Positions 46,768-54,695 of a stretch of 64,000 nt of DNA are shown here, piece by piece. Position 1 is the stretch's first letter; each line of letters starts with the position of its first letter. The notes below the pieces were generated by a model, which was not told where the DNA came from, ran no database searches, and was given only the letters and a program-made list of their open reading frames with translations. This DNA comes from an uncultured Desulfobacter sp. (lineage in GTDB: Bacteria; Desulfobacterota; Desulfobacteria; Desulfobacterales; Desulfobacteraceae): positions 1,550,001 to 1,614,000 of the forward strand of contig NZ_OY762929.1 in the NCBI RefSeq assembly GCF_963666675.1, written 5' to 3'. The position numbers were made by a program, and so were the translations under genes.

Positions 46768-47070
46768 ATGACTACAAACTTGGATTTTCAATATTCAGTA
46801 TCCCGGCAGACGACTGTGGTCAATGCTTTAGGGATGCATGCGCGGCCTGCGGCAGTCATTGCTGCAATGGCCCAGGACGGTTGCGGCGACATCTGGTTGT
46901 CGGACGGAAAGAATTTTGTGGATGCCGCAAGCATTATCGAGATTCTATCGTTGTGTGCGGTTACGGGAACAAAGGTGTCTATTTTTACGGAAAAGGAAGA
47001 AGACGCCGGCCTGGCGGATAGGATTAAAGATTTTTTTGACGTCGGATTTGGGGAGAATGAAAATGGATAA
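46768..47070 (+). CDS. ptsH: HPr-family phosphocarrier protein
   Basis: 100 residues from the ATG at 46768; an upstream TTG at 46729 gives an implausible extension. Active-site His in ALGMHARPAA and the regulatory-site Ser region VDAASIIEIL are both present. Accepts phosphate from Enzyme I encoded immediately downstream (8-base overlap). With no sugar-specific EII nearby, a regulatory or nitrogen-type PTS is likely. Confidence 0.88.
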   Translation: MTTNLDFQYSVSRQTTVVNALGMHARPAAVIAAMAQDGCGDIWLSDGKNFVDAASIIEILSLCAVTGTKVSIFTEKEEDAGLADRIKDFFDVGFGENENG

Positions 47071-48832
47071 CACCGTTACGGATCAAATCATTCTCAGGGG
47101 AATCAGCGGTTCCCCCGGTATCTGTATTGGAAAAGCGTATCTTGTTGACCGGGAAGGTGTTAATTTAATTAAGCGCTACCCGGTAAGCCCGGATATGATT
47201 GCCAATGAAATCGACCGGTTTAAGACCGCAGTGGATAAAGCTAAAAAAGACCATGCCAGGGTGATTGATTCCCTCGGGGATGATTTAAGTGAAAATTTGA
47301 ACATCCTTGAAACCCATATGGTTTTGTTCAAAGATAAAATGCTGTATGGCAAAACCATTGATACCATAACCTCGGATCAGGTCAATGCGGAGTGGGCGCT
47401 TCGCCGGGTTTCCAGGCGCATCATCAGGATGTTTGATCAAATTAATGATCCGTATCTTAGGGCCAGGGGCGATGATATTATCCAGGTCTCAGACAAGATC
47501 ATGCATTATCTGTTGGGCGAGGCCGATCTGCGGATCAGCGAAATCAATAAACGCGTGATTATTGTTGCCCATGACCTTTCCCCCGCTGATGCCAGCCAGA
47601 TTCAGCTTGAACATATCAAAGGGTTTGCCACGGACAGGGGTGGTAAGGATTCCCATACAAGTATTGTGGCAAAATCCCTTAAAATTCCTTCGGTCCTGGG
47701 ACTTGGCAATGCCACGGTAAATATCAATAATGATGACATCCTTATCGTGGACGGTTCCGCCGGGATTATTATCATTAATCCGGATGAAGACACCCTGTTC
47801 CGGTATGAAGATAAGATGGCCCGGTTTGCGGCCTACCGGGCCGACATTGAACGGGACAGTCACCTGCCCGCAGTCACCGCCGACGGTATCCCTATTAATT
47901 TGCTTGCCAATATAGAGCTTGTGGAAGAGGTGGTGTCCGCCAAGGATAATAAGGCGGCCGGCATCGGCCTGTTCAGGACGGAATTTTTATGTCTGGATTT
48001 AAACCGGTTGCCCACCGAAGAGCAAATGTTGCAAAAGTACAAGGAAGTTGTGGAACTTATGCATCCGGCTCCGGTGACCATCCGGACCCTGGATCTCAAC
48101 GGGGATAAATTTAATCCGTATATAGATCCGGTGGAAGAGGTAAACCCTGCATTGGGTTTGAGGGCCGTCAGGTTTTGTCTGGAAAATGAGGATATCTTTA
48201 TTACCCAGATTAAAGCCATCCTGCGGGCGGCAGCGTTTGGAAATATTAATCTGCTTATTCCGATGATTTCCTGTGTGGAGGAGATTATCGGGGTCAAAGC
48301 CTGTATTGACAAGGCTGTTATAGCCCTTGAGTCCGAAGAGAAAATTTTTAATAAAGATATTCCGTTAGGTATTATGATTGAGGTGCCCTCCGCCGTGATG
48401 ATGGCCCGGGAACTTGCCGGGCACGTGGATTTTTTCAGTATCGGCACCAATGATTTGATTCAGTACTCCATGGCCATTGACCGGCGCAATCGCAGGGTGG
48501 CACATCTTTACCAGGCATTAAGCCCTGCGGTCCTGAAAATGATCCGACTGATCGTGGATGCGGCAACCGAAAACAATATTGACCTGGTGATGTGTGGTGA
48601 GATGGCAGGCGATGCCGTTAATATTCCTGTGCTGCTTGGTTTGGGTCTGACTAATTTGTCCATGAACGCCGGCGCCATCCCTGTTGTGAAGAAAATGATC
48701 CGGTCCGTGGATGTGTCAAAGGCAAGGCAGGATGTACAGACGATTTTTGGATTTCAAACGGTTCAGGAAATTGTTGATTTTATTCAAACGGAATACAAGG
48801 AGTTTTTGCCTTACAGGGACAACGAGGAATAA
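47063..48832 (+). CDS. ptsI: PTS Enzyme I (phosphoenolpyruvate-protein phosphotransferase)
   Basis: 589 residues from the ATG at 47063, with GGGGAG eight bases ahead; the longer frame reaching 46838 runs over HPr and is spurious. N-terminal HPr-binding and phospho-His domain with His in GGKDSHTSIVAKS (~196), linker, then a PEP-binding TIM barrel (GLFRTEFL; FSIGTNDLIQYSMAIDR; CGEMAGD). Transfers phosphate from PEP to HPr. Overlaps the HPr gene by 8 bases and is followed by smpB after three. Confidence 0.95.
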   Translation: MDNTVTDQIILRGISGSPGICIGKAYLVDREGVNLIKRYPVSPDMIANEIDRFKTAVDKAKKDHARVIDSLGDDLSENLNILETHMVLFKDKMLYGKTIDTITSDQVNAEWALRRVSRRIIRMFDQINDPYLRARGDDIIQVSDKIMHYLLGEADLRISEINKRVIIVAHDLSPADASQIQLEHIKGFATDRGGKDSHTSIVAKSLKIPSVLGLGNATVNINNDDILIVDGSAGIIIINPDEDTLFRYEDKMARFAAYRADIERDSHLPAVTADGIPINLLANIELVEEVVSAKDNKAAGIGLFRTEFLCLDLNRLPTEEQMLQKYKEVVELMHPAPVTIRTLDLNGDKFNPYIDPVEEVNPALGLRAVRFCLENEDIFITQIKAILRAAAFGNINLLIPMISCVEEIIGVKACIDKAVIALESEEKIFNKDIPLGIMIEVPSAVMMARELAGHVDFFSIGTNDLIQYSMAIDRRNRRVAHLYQALSPAVLKMIRLIVDAATENNIDLVMCGEMAGDAVNIPVLLGLGLTNLSMNAGAIPVVKKMIRSVDVSKARQDVQTIFGFQTVQEIVDFIQTEYKEFLPYRDNEE

Positions 48833-48835
48833 ATA

Positions 48836-49297
48836 ATGAACGCAAAATACACAAAAGTAGTTGCCACCAATAAGAAAGCCCGGCACAATTATCACATTGA
48901 TGATGAATATGAAGCCGGTATTGTGTTGGCAGGCACGGAAGTCAAGGCCATCAGGGAGGGCCGGGTCAGTTTCAAGGATTCTTACGCAGATATTAAGCGC
49001 GGAGAGGTTTTTTTGCGCCAGCTTCATATTTCTCCCTATAAGTTTGCATATAATGCCAACCATGAGTCCATGCGCACCCGCAAACTTTTGTTGCACAGTT
49101 ATGAAATTAAAAAACTTGTCGGTAAAATAAAAGAACAGGGATATACCCTGGTACCCTTAAAAATTTATTTTAAAAATGACAAAATCAAGGTCTCTCTTGG
49201 GCTTGGTAAAGGTAAAAAGCTATATGACAAGAGAGAAACCATTAAGCAGCGGGATGTCAAACGGGATATGGACCGTGAAAGAAAAAAATATTCCTGA
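48836..49297 (+). CDS. smpB: SsrA-binding protein SmpB
   Basis: 153 residues, standard length. Starts MNAKYTKVVATNKKARHNY and contains the oligonucleotide-binding beta barrel (GIVLAGTEVKAIREGRVSF) and the basic C-terminal tail (KQRDVKRDMDRERKKYS). Binds tmRNA and enters the ribosome to rescue stalled complexes. The tmRNA gene itself lies ~70 bases downstream, an instructive pairing. Confidence 0.96.
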   Translation: MNAKYTKVVATNKKARHNYHIDDEYEAGIVLAGTEVKAIREGRVSFKDSYADIKRGEVFLRQLHISPYKFAYNANHESMRTRKLLLHSYEIKKLVGKIKEQGYTLVPLKIYFKNDKIKVSLGLGKGKKLYDKRETIKQRDVKRDMDRERKKYS

Positions 49298-49308
49298 TGA
49301 TAAAAGTG

Positions 49309-49336
49309 TTGACTTGGACCCTTTGGGTATTATATT
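49309..49336 (+). promoter_or_regulatory. Promoter of tmRNA
   Basis: TTGACT (49309-49314), 16-base spacer, TATATT (49331-49336). Predicted initiation about 25 bases before the mature tmRNA 5' end, consistent with RNase P trimming. Confidence 0.6.
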
Positions 49337-49365
49337 AATAACGTTTACTTGATCTTTTACAATTT

Positions 49366-49721
49366 GGGGGCGTAATGGTTTCGACGGAGATTTTGACGTC
49401 CATGGTAGCATGTCGAGTGTTTGTCATCTCGTAAACTTGGCAAGATTTAAACATAATCGCAGACGATTATAACTACGCTGTAGCCGCTTAAGGCGGCTTC
49501 CGTCCTCCTGACATCCTTCTTGCAGATTCAGGTCAGGGCGTCGACTTTGCAAGACCGCTTTTGAAATTTCCTGGGTCTCAAAAGTTAAATTATTCCAGGA
49601 TACACCGGGTAGTATCCCTCCTGAAGGAGCCTTCCCGGCCAATTTTAAAGTTCAGGATAAACATGTAGAAGCCTGGGTTGATTGTTTTCGGACACGGGTT
49701 CAACTCCCGTCGCCTCCACCA
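49366..49721 (+). ncRNA. ssrA: tmRNA (SsrA)
   Basis: One-piece tmRNA of about 356 bases. The 5' end GGGGGCG pairs with CGCCTCC before the encoded ACCA (acceptor stem), and TTCGACG near the 5' end plus GGTTCAACTCC near the 3' end are the tRNA-like elements. The resume reading frame gives the tag ADDYNYAVAA followed by TAA, so the peptide added is (A)ADDYNYAVAA, ending in the protease signal AVAA. Rescues ribosomes stalled on broken mRNA, together with SmpB. Confidence 0.96.
49691..49721. other. Presumed attachment site at tmRNA 3' end
   Basis: The T-arm and acceptor of ssrA abut foreign genes whose first member is a tyrosine recombinase reading back towards it. tmRNA 3' ends are frequent integration sites. 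The reconstituted end is intact, as expected. No second copy of this sequence was found before base 64000. Confidence 0.5.
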
Positions 49722-49794
49722 TTTTATTCCTTAAAAAACAATATGTTATCAAGTATAGCCCCCCCGAGGATAGTGGGGCGCAAGTGGGGCGGAT

Positions 49795-50973
49795 TTAGTT
49801 CGGCTTGCTTGAGCCCTCTTTTTTAAATTCAAGCACTTCAGTTTTTGTCTTTTTCTTGATAATCAGTTCGGCCATATCTGCCGATTCGACTTCATCCATT
49901 TGGCAATATCTTTCAAAGGCTTTGTTTGTTCTATGACCAGAATGTTTCTTCGCGGCATCTTTACCTTGCATCTTGCCGATTTCGGTTGTTGTTGTGTGCC
50001 GGGTTCCTCCGTACAGATCCAGGCCTTCAATGCCAAGCTTATCGCAAGCTGAAATCCATGCTTTGTAAAAATATTTTTCCCCAAAGGCCGCGTCTTTTTT
50101 TACACCCTTGATTCCAGCAATATGTCTGAAAAATATTACGGTTGGCAAAGCCGGATATTGTTTCTTCAATTGGGCAAAAATGTCAACATGATCCGGGGCA
50201 AGACGGACAGTCAAAAGACTGTTTTTCTTTTTGGTGGGATAGTGGATAAAAAGCATGCCAGATTGCAGGTCAATATCACCTTCAGTTAATTTTAAAAGAT
50301 CTGCTGGTCTAAGTTTTGTGTAAACACTTAAAAGCTCAATACCGAACCATTGTTTTGGATTTGTAGCGTCTTTTTTGATTTGATCAAGGATTTGACTTTG
50401 GATTTCCCAAGTCGTTACGTTCCGGTATCCGAGTTCATATTCAATGTCCGGAAATTCTGGCATCTGCGCGATAGTAATCACTTTACGCTTATAAATGTAT
50501 TTCCAAAAATCAGAAAGGGTGCTTTTATAGTTGCTCCTGGTTTTTTCTGATATTCCGTCTATGGAAAAAAGGAAGTCCTCAATATCCGCACCATTGATAT
50601 ATTTTACATTCGTATCTTCCCAATGACTTTGTGCGACTTTTATATAATTGCGAATATTGCTAAAAGATTTTTTTGTTTTCTTTCTATTGAGATATTTTTC
50701 GGACAGGGTTTTAAAACCGTTAGGATTATCTTTTTTATAATCATTTGGGTCGTAGGTTCCTTCACAGGTTTTATATCTGAGCCCTGTTAAAAAATCGCAC
50801 GCCTCTTTGTATGAGGGAAATCGACGATAAACATCTTTTCCAAATCTGACTATAAAGGATGTGGCCCCGACCTGAGGATGATTTGGACAAAAACAACCAC
50901 CACGACGCTCGTCATGAATTAGATTGTTATTGCATACAAAGCACCTTTCCCTGGTGGTTATATTCCCTTTCAT
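49795..50973 (-). CDS. int: Tyrosine recombinase/integrase
   Basis: 392 residues from the ATG at 50973, five bases after GGGAG; the longer TTG-initiated frame is less likely. The N-terminus has a Cys/His cluster (CFVCNNNL, CFCPNHP) resembling a zinc ribbon, then a core-binding domain and the catalytic domain with TKLRPADLLKL (first Arg), LYGGTRHTTTT (second Arg; the usual HxxR His is Gly, as in some ICE integrases), SGHRT and nucleophile Tyr in AFERYCQ. Integrates the element into ssrA. Last gene of the prophage rightward-to-left transcription. Confidence 0.9.
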   Translation of the reverse strand: MKGNITTRERCFVCNNNLIHDERRGGCFCPNHPQVGATSFIVRFGKDVYRRFPSYKEACDFLTGLRYKTCEGTYDPNDYKKDNPNGFKTLSEKYLNRKKTKKSFSNIRNYIKVAQSHWEDTNVKYINGADIEDFLFSIDGISEKTRSNYKSTLSDFWKYIYKRKVITIAQMPEFPDIEYELGYRNVTTWEIQSQILDQIKKDATNPKQWFGIELLSVYTKLRPADLLKLTEGDIDLQSGMLFIHYPTKKKNSLLTVRLAPDHVDIFAQLKKQYPALPTVIFFRHIAGIKGVKKDAAFGEKYFYKAWISACDKLGIEGLDLYGGTRHTTTTEIGKMQGKDAAKKHSGHRTNKAFERYCQMDEVESADMAELIIKKKTKTEVLEFKKEGSSKPN

Positions 50974-51074
50974 GCATACTCCCATTAATCTAAAATTATC
51001 AACGAGAGTATTATGTCGGGATATTAGGGTCAAGTTTTATCCTTTAATCGCCATGGAGAATAACGTTCTATTAA

Positions 51075-51257
51075 TTATTTTCTCTTTTTTGACAAACGGC
51101 CTTTGGCATAATCCGAATAACAACAATGCAAATAGGTGTTGTAATCAATTTTGCCTGCCATGTATTCATGCTCAAATTCCGTTATGCTGCTTTTGCCGTT
51201 TTTCTTTACCAGCCGGTAAAGGTGATTTTTCAATTCTTGTGGGTTCATTTTATTCAT
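51075..51257 (-). CDS. Small basic hypothetical protein
   Basis: 60 residues, rich in Lys, Tyr and His, ending RLSKKRK. Six bases separate its start from the traX stop, and it lies between traX and the integrase on the same strand. No ribosome site of note and no family recognised. Coupled translation is plausible. Confidence 0.45.
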   Translation of the reverse strand: MNKMNPQELKNHLYRLVKKNGKSSITEFEHEYMAGKIDYNTYLHCCYSDYAKGRLSKKRK

Positions 51258-51263
51258 TCGTTA

Positions 51264-51884
51264 TCAAGTGGTTGCCGGACATCTAATTGAATTGATCAGG
51301 ATAATGATCAGAAAATGTCCCGGGTAGGCCACATAATAAAAGTATTTTTGGATCATCCTTGGCAAAGGTATGGTGGCCCTGGAGTACATGAGGAACACAG
51401 CAGCCGGACCAAACAGAACATAAGCGGCTCCTGACAGATAATAGACCAGGAGGTAAAAGGCTGTCATCGCGCCCAGGAGGCACACCGGCCGATGGTGCAA
51501 ATAATAAATAGCAAAGACTATGAAAATATAGATTGATACGACGTTGGCCAACACAAGAAGCAGGGTCAAATAAAACGCCTGGTAGCCGTACCGCTCATAT
51601 AAGACAAGGATGATCAGGCCAAAAAGCAGGGTATATAAATCATTGAGTCTATGCAGGTCCGGGAACAAAATATTAAACAGTGGCTGGGTAACACCGGCGC
51701 AAATCACCAGGGAGATGATATAAAGCTGGAGATCCTTGGTATATTTCAGGCCCTGGGTAATGAAATAGGCAAACAGAGGGAAAGACAGCGCCCCCAGGGA
51801 CCGCATGACAAATTCATGTTCCGGGAAAAAGAATATGGCCGAATGGTCAATCACCATTGTGATGAATGCAATCAGTTTAATCAT
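51264..51884 (-). CDS. TraX-like integral membrane protein
   Basis: 206 residues from ATG 51884, which overlaps the stop of the 48-residue gene ahead (ATGA). About seven membrane helices; the start MIKLIAFITMVIDHSAIFFFP and the GALSFPLFAYFITQGL stretch fit the TraX family. In F plasmids TraX N-acetylates pilin; other members are predicted acyltransferases. In a filamentous phage it could modify the coat, the receptor pilus or the cell surface to prevent superinfection. That is inference. Confidence 0.75.
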   Translation of the reverse strand: MIKLIAFITMVIDHSAIFFFPEHEFVMRSLGALSFPLFAYFITQGLKYTKDLQLYIISLVICAGVTQPLFNILFPDLHRLNDLYTLLFGLIILVLYERYGYQAFYLTLLLVLANVVSIYIFIVFAIYYLHHRPVCLLGAMTAFYLLVYYLSGAAYVLFGPAAVFLMYSRATIPLPRMIQKYFYYVAYPGHFLIIILINSIRCPATT

Positions 51885-52027
51885 TTTGATGATCCCAAAC
51901 TTAAGGTGTATGAAATCAATCTGAAAACACAAAAAGAAAAGGCAATCGTCACAATGGGCAAACCGACATAGGTGACGATGTCACTGATAAAAAGGGCCAG
52001 GTCAAAGCCTTCGGGTAAAGTGATCAT
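51881..52027 (-). CDS. Small single-helix membrane protein (48 aa)
   Basis: Not in longer ORF lists. The frame runs ATG at 52027 to TGA at 51881. Translation is MITLPEGFDLALFISDIV then a hydrophobic helix (GLPIVTIAFSFCVFRLISYT) and a short tail. GAGG lies eight bases upstream; its start follows the previous stop by one base (TAAAATG) and its stop overlaps the traX start (ATGA). Size and topology resemble minor coat proteins pVII/pIX of filamentous phages. Confidence 0.65.
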   Translation of the reverse strand: MITLPEGFDLALFISDIVTYVGLPIVTIAFSFCVFRLISYTLSLGSSK

Positions 52028-52028
52028 T

Positions 52029-52490
52029 TTAAAGCCTCAAGGATAAGCCCAGGGCCAGGGCATTACATGAAAGGGCACCGATGATTAACGAGATGCTTTT
52101 TGAGGTCAGATCCGAGGTGTCGGTAATTTCAATATAGTCGACTTGACCCGGATCAGAATCAAGATCCGTCACCGAGATGGATGTTCGTTGGTAATACGCT
52201 TGGGTCAAAATATTAATTTGAGAAAAATCGGATGTATTAAAAAGGTAGTCGTCAACAACAAAGAACGCGGTTGCCTGATCCACCCGGTAAAGATCCACCT
52301 GGCCGGTCTTTGTGACCGCTGCATAAGATTGGGTATTTGAAAGCAGTATTAAAAGGAACAAGACGCCGATTGAATTGAAACGGGATGATCCAATCCGAAG
52401 GGCGGATACGATGGCCCGGATAATGATGCCCAGGAGCAACGAAATCACAACAAGGCCAAAACCATTTCCAAACGCTTCTAAATCTATCAT
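52029..52490 (-). CDS. Prophage membrane protein, unknown function
   Basis: 153 residues with three hydrophobic segments: ~12-30 near the N-terminus, ~42-58, and one near the C-terminus (~130-150); a polar Thr/Asp-rich domain lies between the last two. Located between two small membrane protein genes in the phage structural module. I do not recognise the family; a morphogenesis or tip role is possible. Confidence 0.65.
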   Translation of the reverse strand: MIDLEAFGNGFGLVVISLLLGIIIRAIVSALRIGSSRFNSIGVLFLLILLSNTQSYAAVTKTGQVDLYRVDQATAFFVVDDYLFNTSDFSQINILTQAYYQRTSISVTDLDSDPGQVDYIEITDTSDLTSKSISLIIGALSCNALALGLSLRL

Positions 52491-52496
52491 TGTTTA

Positions 52497-52829
52497 TCAC
52501 CTGTCTTTCATTCTTTCTTCGTAAATTTCATCAAAAATCTTGGCATATTGTTCGCCTCTGACATCTTGTAGGCTTCTTTGATACTCTTCTTTCATCAAAG
52601 GTTCACGCCAGGTGCCTTTGCTCATCTGCCAGCGGCTAAACGCTTTTTTGGCACCTATCTCCCCTTGAGTCATGCCGATATTGAACATCTCCTGGATTTT
52701 TACAAACGCGAAGACAATGAACAGCAAGGAGAGCATGGCAAGAAGGACCACAGAAATATCGTTTGCGATAAAGCTTGCAAGATTCTCCGTGAACTGTGTG
52801 AACATTAAACTGATTAAGTCGGTTTCCAT
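52497..52829 (-). CDS. Prophage membrane protein, unknown function
   Basis: 110 residues: N-terminal helix (ISVVLLAMLSLLFIVFAFV) followed by a charged cytoplasmic-looking tail of ~65 residues. Good ribosome site AAAGGAG. Follows a strong hairpin downstream of the coat gene. Possibly a phage assembly or minor structural protein; no family assigned. Confidence 0.65.
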   Translation of the reverse strand: METDLISLMFTQFTENLASFIANDISVVLLAMLSLLFIVFAFVKIQEMFNIGMTQGEIGAKKAFSRWQMSKGTWREPLMKEEYQRSLQDVRGEQYAKIFDEIYEERMKDR

Positions 52830-52850
52830 AACGCTCCTTTAGGGGTGGTT

Positions 52851-52877
52851 GGGGTGGAGAAAAACGGCCTCCACCCC
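52851..52877 (-). terminator. Hairpin after major coat gene
   Basis: GGGGTGGAG / CTCCACCCC (52851-52859, 52869-52877), 9-bp perfect stem with a 9-base loop, lies between the major-coat gene and the 110-residue gene. No T tract follows on the minus strand, so it may only dampen transcription or protect coat mRNA. Confidence 0.45.
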
Positions 52878-52885
52878 TTGAAAAA

Positions 52886-53113
52886 TTAACCTCTGCTCAT
52901 GGTACGCCGGATGTACTTGTAGGCGAGGAAGGCCAGGTTAATGGTGACGAACGTGGTCAGGACGGTAAGCACCTGACCGTTGATGGTTGAGATGTCAAAC
53001 GCGGTCCAAAGGTCTGCAACACTCGGGGTGGCAAAGGACAGGCCGAACATGCCGAAAAATGCAGAAAAGATAGCTGCGGTGAACATCTGGGAACGGGTGA
53101 TAAGATTCTTCAT
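52886..53113 (-). CDS. Major-coat-like protein (pVIII type)
   Basis: 75 residues: signal peptide (to GLSFA), a short amphipathic region (PSVADLWTAFDIS), one membrane helix (VLTVLTTFVTINLAFLAYKYI) and a basic end RRTMSRG that would contact DNA. This is the classic layout of filamentous phage major coat. AGGAG ribosome site. Very small, as expected. Confidence 0.8.
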   Translation of the reverse strand: MKNLITRSQMFTAAIFSAFFGMFGLSFATPSVADLWTAFDISTINGQVLTVLTTFVTINLAFLAYKYIRRTMSRG

Positions 53114-53137
53114 GATAAAACTCCTTTTAAAAAAAAA

Positions 53138-53347
53138 TTAACGAAAGACTTTAACAAGCAACCCCAGCCCCACAACGATTATCAGAATGGTGATAATGCC
53201 CGCTGCAGCGGTATTGACGTCGGTTCTGACACCATCAAACATATCTGATGAAATCAAAGGGGTATATTCGGTTGTTGCCAAAGCAAGACCAGTGATCCCG
53301 AAGAGGATCAATGACACAACGCTGAGGATTCGCTTAAGAAAACACAT
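53138..53347 (-). CDS. Second coat-like protein
   Basis: 69 residues: signal peptide (to GLALA), acidic stretch, then a single helix (AAAGIITILIIVVGLGLLVKVF). Same design as the neighbouring coat-like protein but with little sequence likeness, so it may be a second major coat or minor capsid protein. Start overlaps the end of the secretin gene by 14 bases; GAGGTG precedes it. Confidence 0.7.
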   Translation of the reverse strand: MCFLKRILSVVSLILFGITGLALATTEYTPLISSDMFDGVRTDVNTAAAGIITILIIVVGLGLLVKVFR

Positions 53348-54695
53348 AGCGTATCACCTCACTGTTGATTAATATGGAAACCGAAAACTGCGTGGTTTCC
53401 TGATTATCAAGACCCATCCTTAACCAACTTAAAGACGACCTTGATACGCTTCCTTTGTTATATTTCAGACCGCCGATCAGAGTTGTTTCACCAGCCCTGA
53501 ACACGATTTGATTGTCAATTTTGCGAATGGATATTTGGGGTTGCCTGACAAGGTTCGGCTCGGTTCCCACCTCAAGAAATTCAATCAGGCTTTGGATGTT
53601 TCCGGTAAACTGGGTGGAGATGATGTTCCCGGACACCGAGGGTTTGAGTTTTAAGATCAGGCCGGACGACACGGTATCGAATTCATAGCCCTGGGCAACG
53701 GTATCTGTGGCTCCGTCAATGGATGACACGGTAATTTCTTTGACGTAGGGGATTTTTTCCGACACATCAAGCTCAGCGGTGGAGCCGTTCATGACTGAGA
53801 TCCGGGCGGACTGAAGCACGGTAAAATCCTTTAATTCGTCCAGGGATTCAACAACCGATTGAAGGGAGAGGTGACCGCCGCCAAGGTTCAGGGAGAAGCC
53901 GTCATTCGAGCCGGTGACGGAAAATTTAAGCGGATCTTCATACAGGTCTGTTAAGCTGGCCGCCAATTGTGACCAATCAATACCATGCTTATAGGTATGG
54001 CTGTCCTGGGCTTCAAGGATCATGATGTCGAAAACGACCAGGGTAAGATACGGATTGTTTTTGAAATAATCGTAAATGGTCAGATAGGTATAATAATCGG
54101 TGTTAAAAACGATCCGGGAGGAGAGTTCATCATAAAAGGAGTCCTGGACCCCGAACGAGTTTAATAATTTAATCAGGTTTTCCTGGGTGCCGGGCATAAG
54201 TACCTTCACATAGGCCGGGGATGTTTTGCGGATGATCAACACGCCCTGTTTGTATTTGAAAAATAGGCCATGGCTGATTTGCAGGGATTGAAGCAGGGTT
54301 TTCAGGGTGCCGTGGTACGCGGGCATGGAAACGGTTTGGAGCCTGGGCGTTTCTTTTTTCTCGGTGGCAAGGTTGGTGGCATCCTTGGTTTCCGTGGGTT
54401 GTTCAATGTAACACCCGATATCGGCCACAATGTTTATGCCCTGATCAATAAGGATCTGGAAAAAATCACATAGGGGAACCGGCGCGGTTAAATTGATTGA
54501 TACCTGTATATCATCGGGAATTTTATCAAGGTCATCATCAAACTTAATGAAATCTTTGACCACAACCTCTTTCACCGTTGATTTGCTGCGATGAAGATCA
54601 AAGGGTTTGTGTTCATTATACACCGGCACTTTAAAGGAAGGTTGCGCACAGCCGGCACAGAAAAATAGTGTCATTATCAGATAAAAATATTTCAT
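53334..54695 (-). CDS. Phage secretin lipoprotein (pIV-like)
   Basis: 453 residues. Lipoprotein signal with lipobox FCAGC, N-domains, and a C-terminal secretin domain (VFDIMILEAQDS; SGLILKLKPSVSG; RAGETTLIGGLKYNKG). Forms the outer-membrane gate through which virions leave. Many inoviruses use a host secretin; this one carries its own. Overlaps the Zot gene by 4 bases (ATGA). Confidence 0.88.
   Translation of the reverse strand: MKYFYLIMTLFFCAGCAQPSFKVPVYNEHKPFDLHRSKSTVKEVVVKDFIKFDDDLDKIPDDIQVSINLTAPVPLCDFFQILIDQGINIVADIGCYIEQPTETKDATNLATEKKETPRLQTVSMPAYHGTLKTLLQSLQISHGLFFKYKQGVLIIRKTSPAYVKVLMPGTQENLIKLLNSFGVQDSFYDELSSRIVFNTDYYTYLTIYDYFKNNPYLTLVVFDIMILEAQDSHTYKHGIDWSQLAASLTDLYEDPLKFSVTGSNDGFSLNLGGGHLSLQSVVESLDELKDFTVLQSARISVMNGSTAELDVSEKIPYVKEITVSSIDGATDTVAQGYEFDTVSSGLILKLKPSVSGNIISTQFTGNIQSLIEFLEVGTEPNLVRQPQISIRKIDNQIVFRAGETTLIGGLKYNKGSVSRSSLSWLRMGLDNQETTQFSVSILINSEVIRYVFS

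Noticed and set aside
46838..47062. N-terminal extension of Enzyme I
   Set aside because: It reads through HPr in another frame; ATG at 47063 has a good ribosome site.
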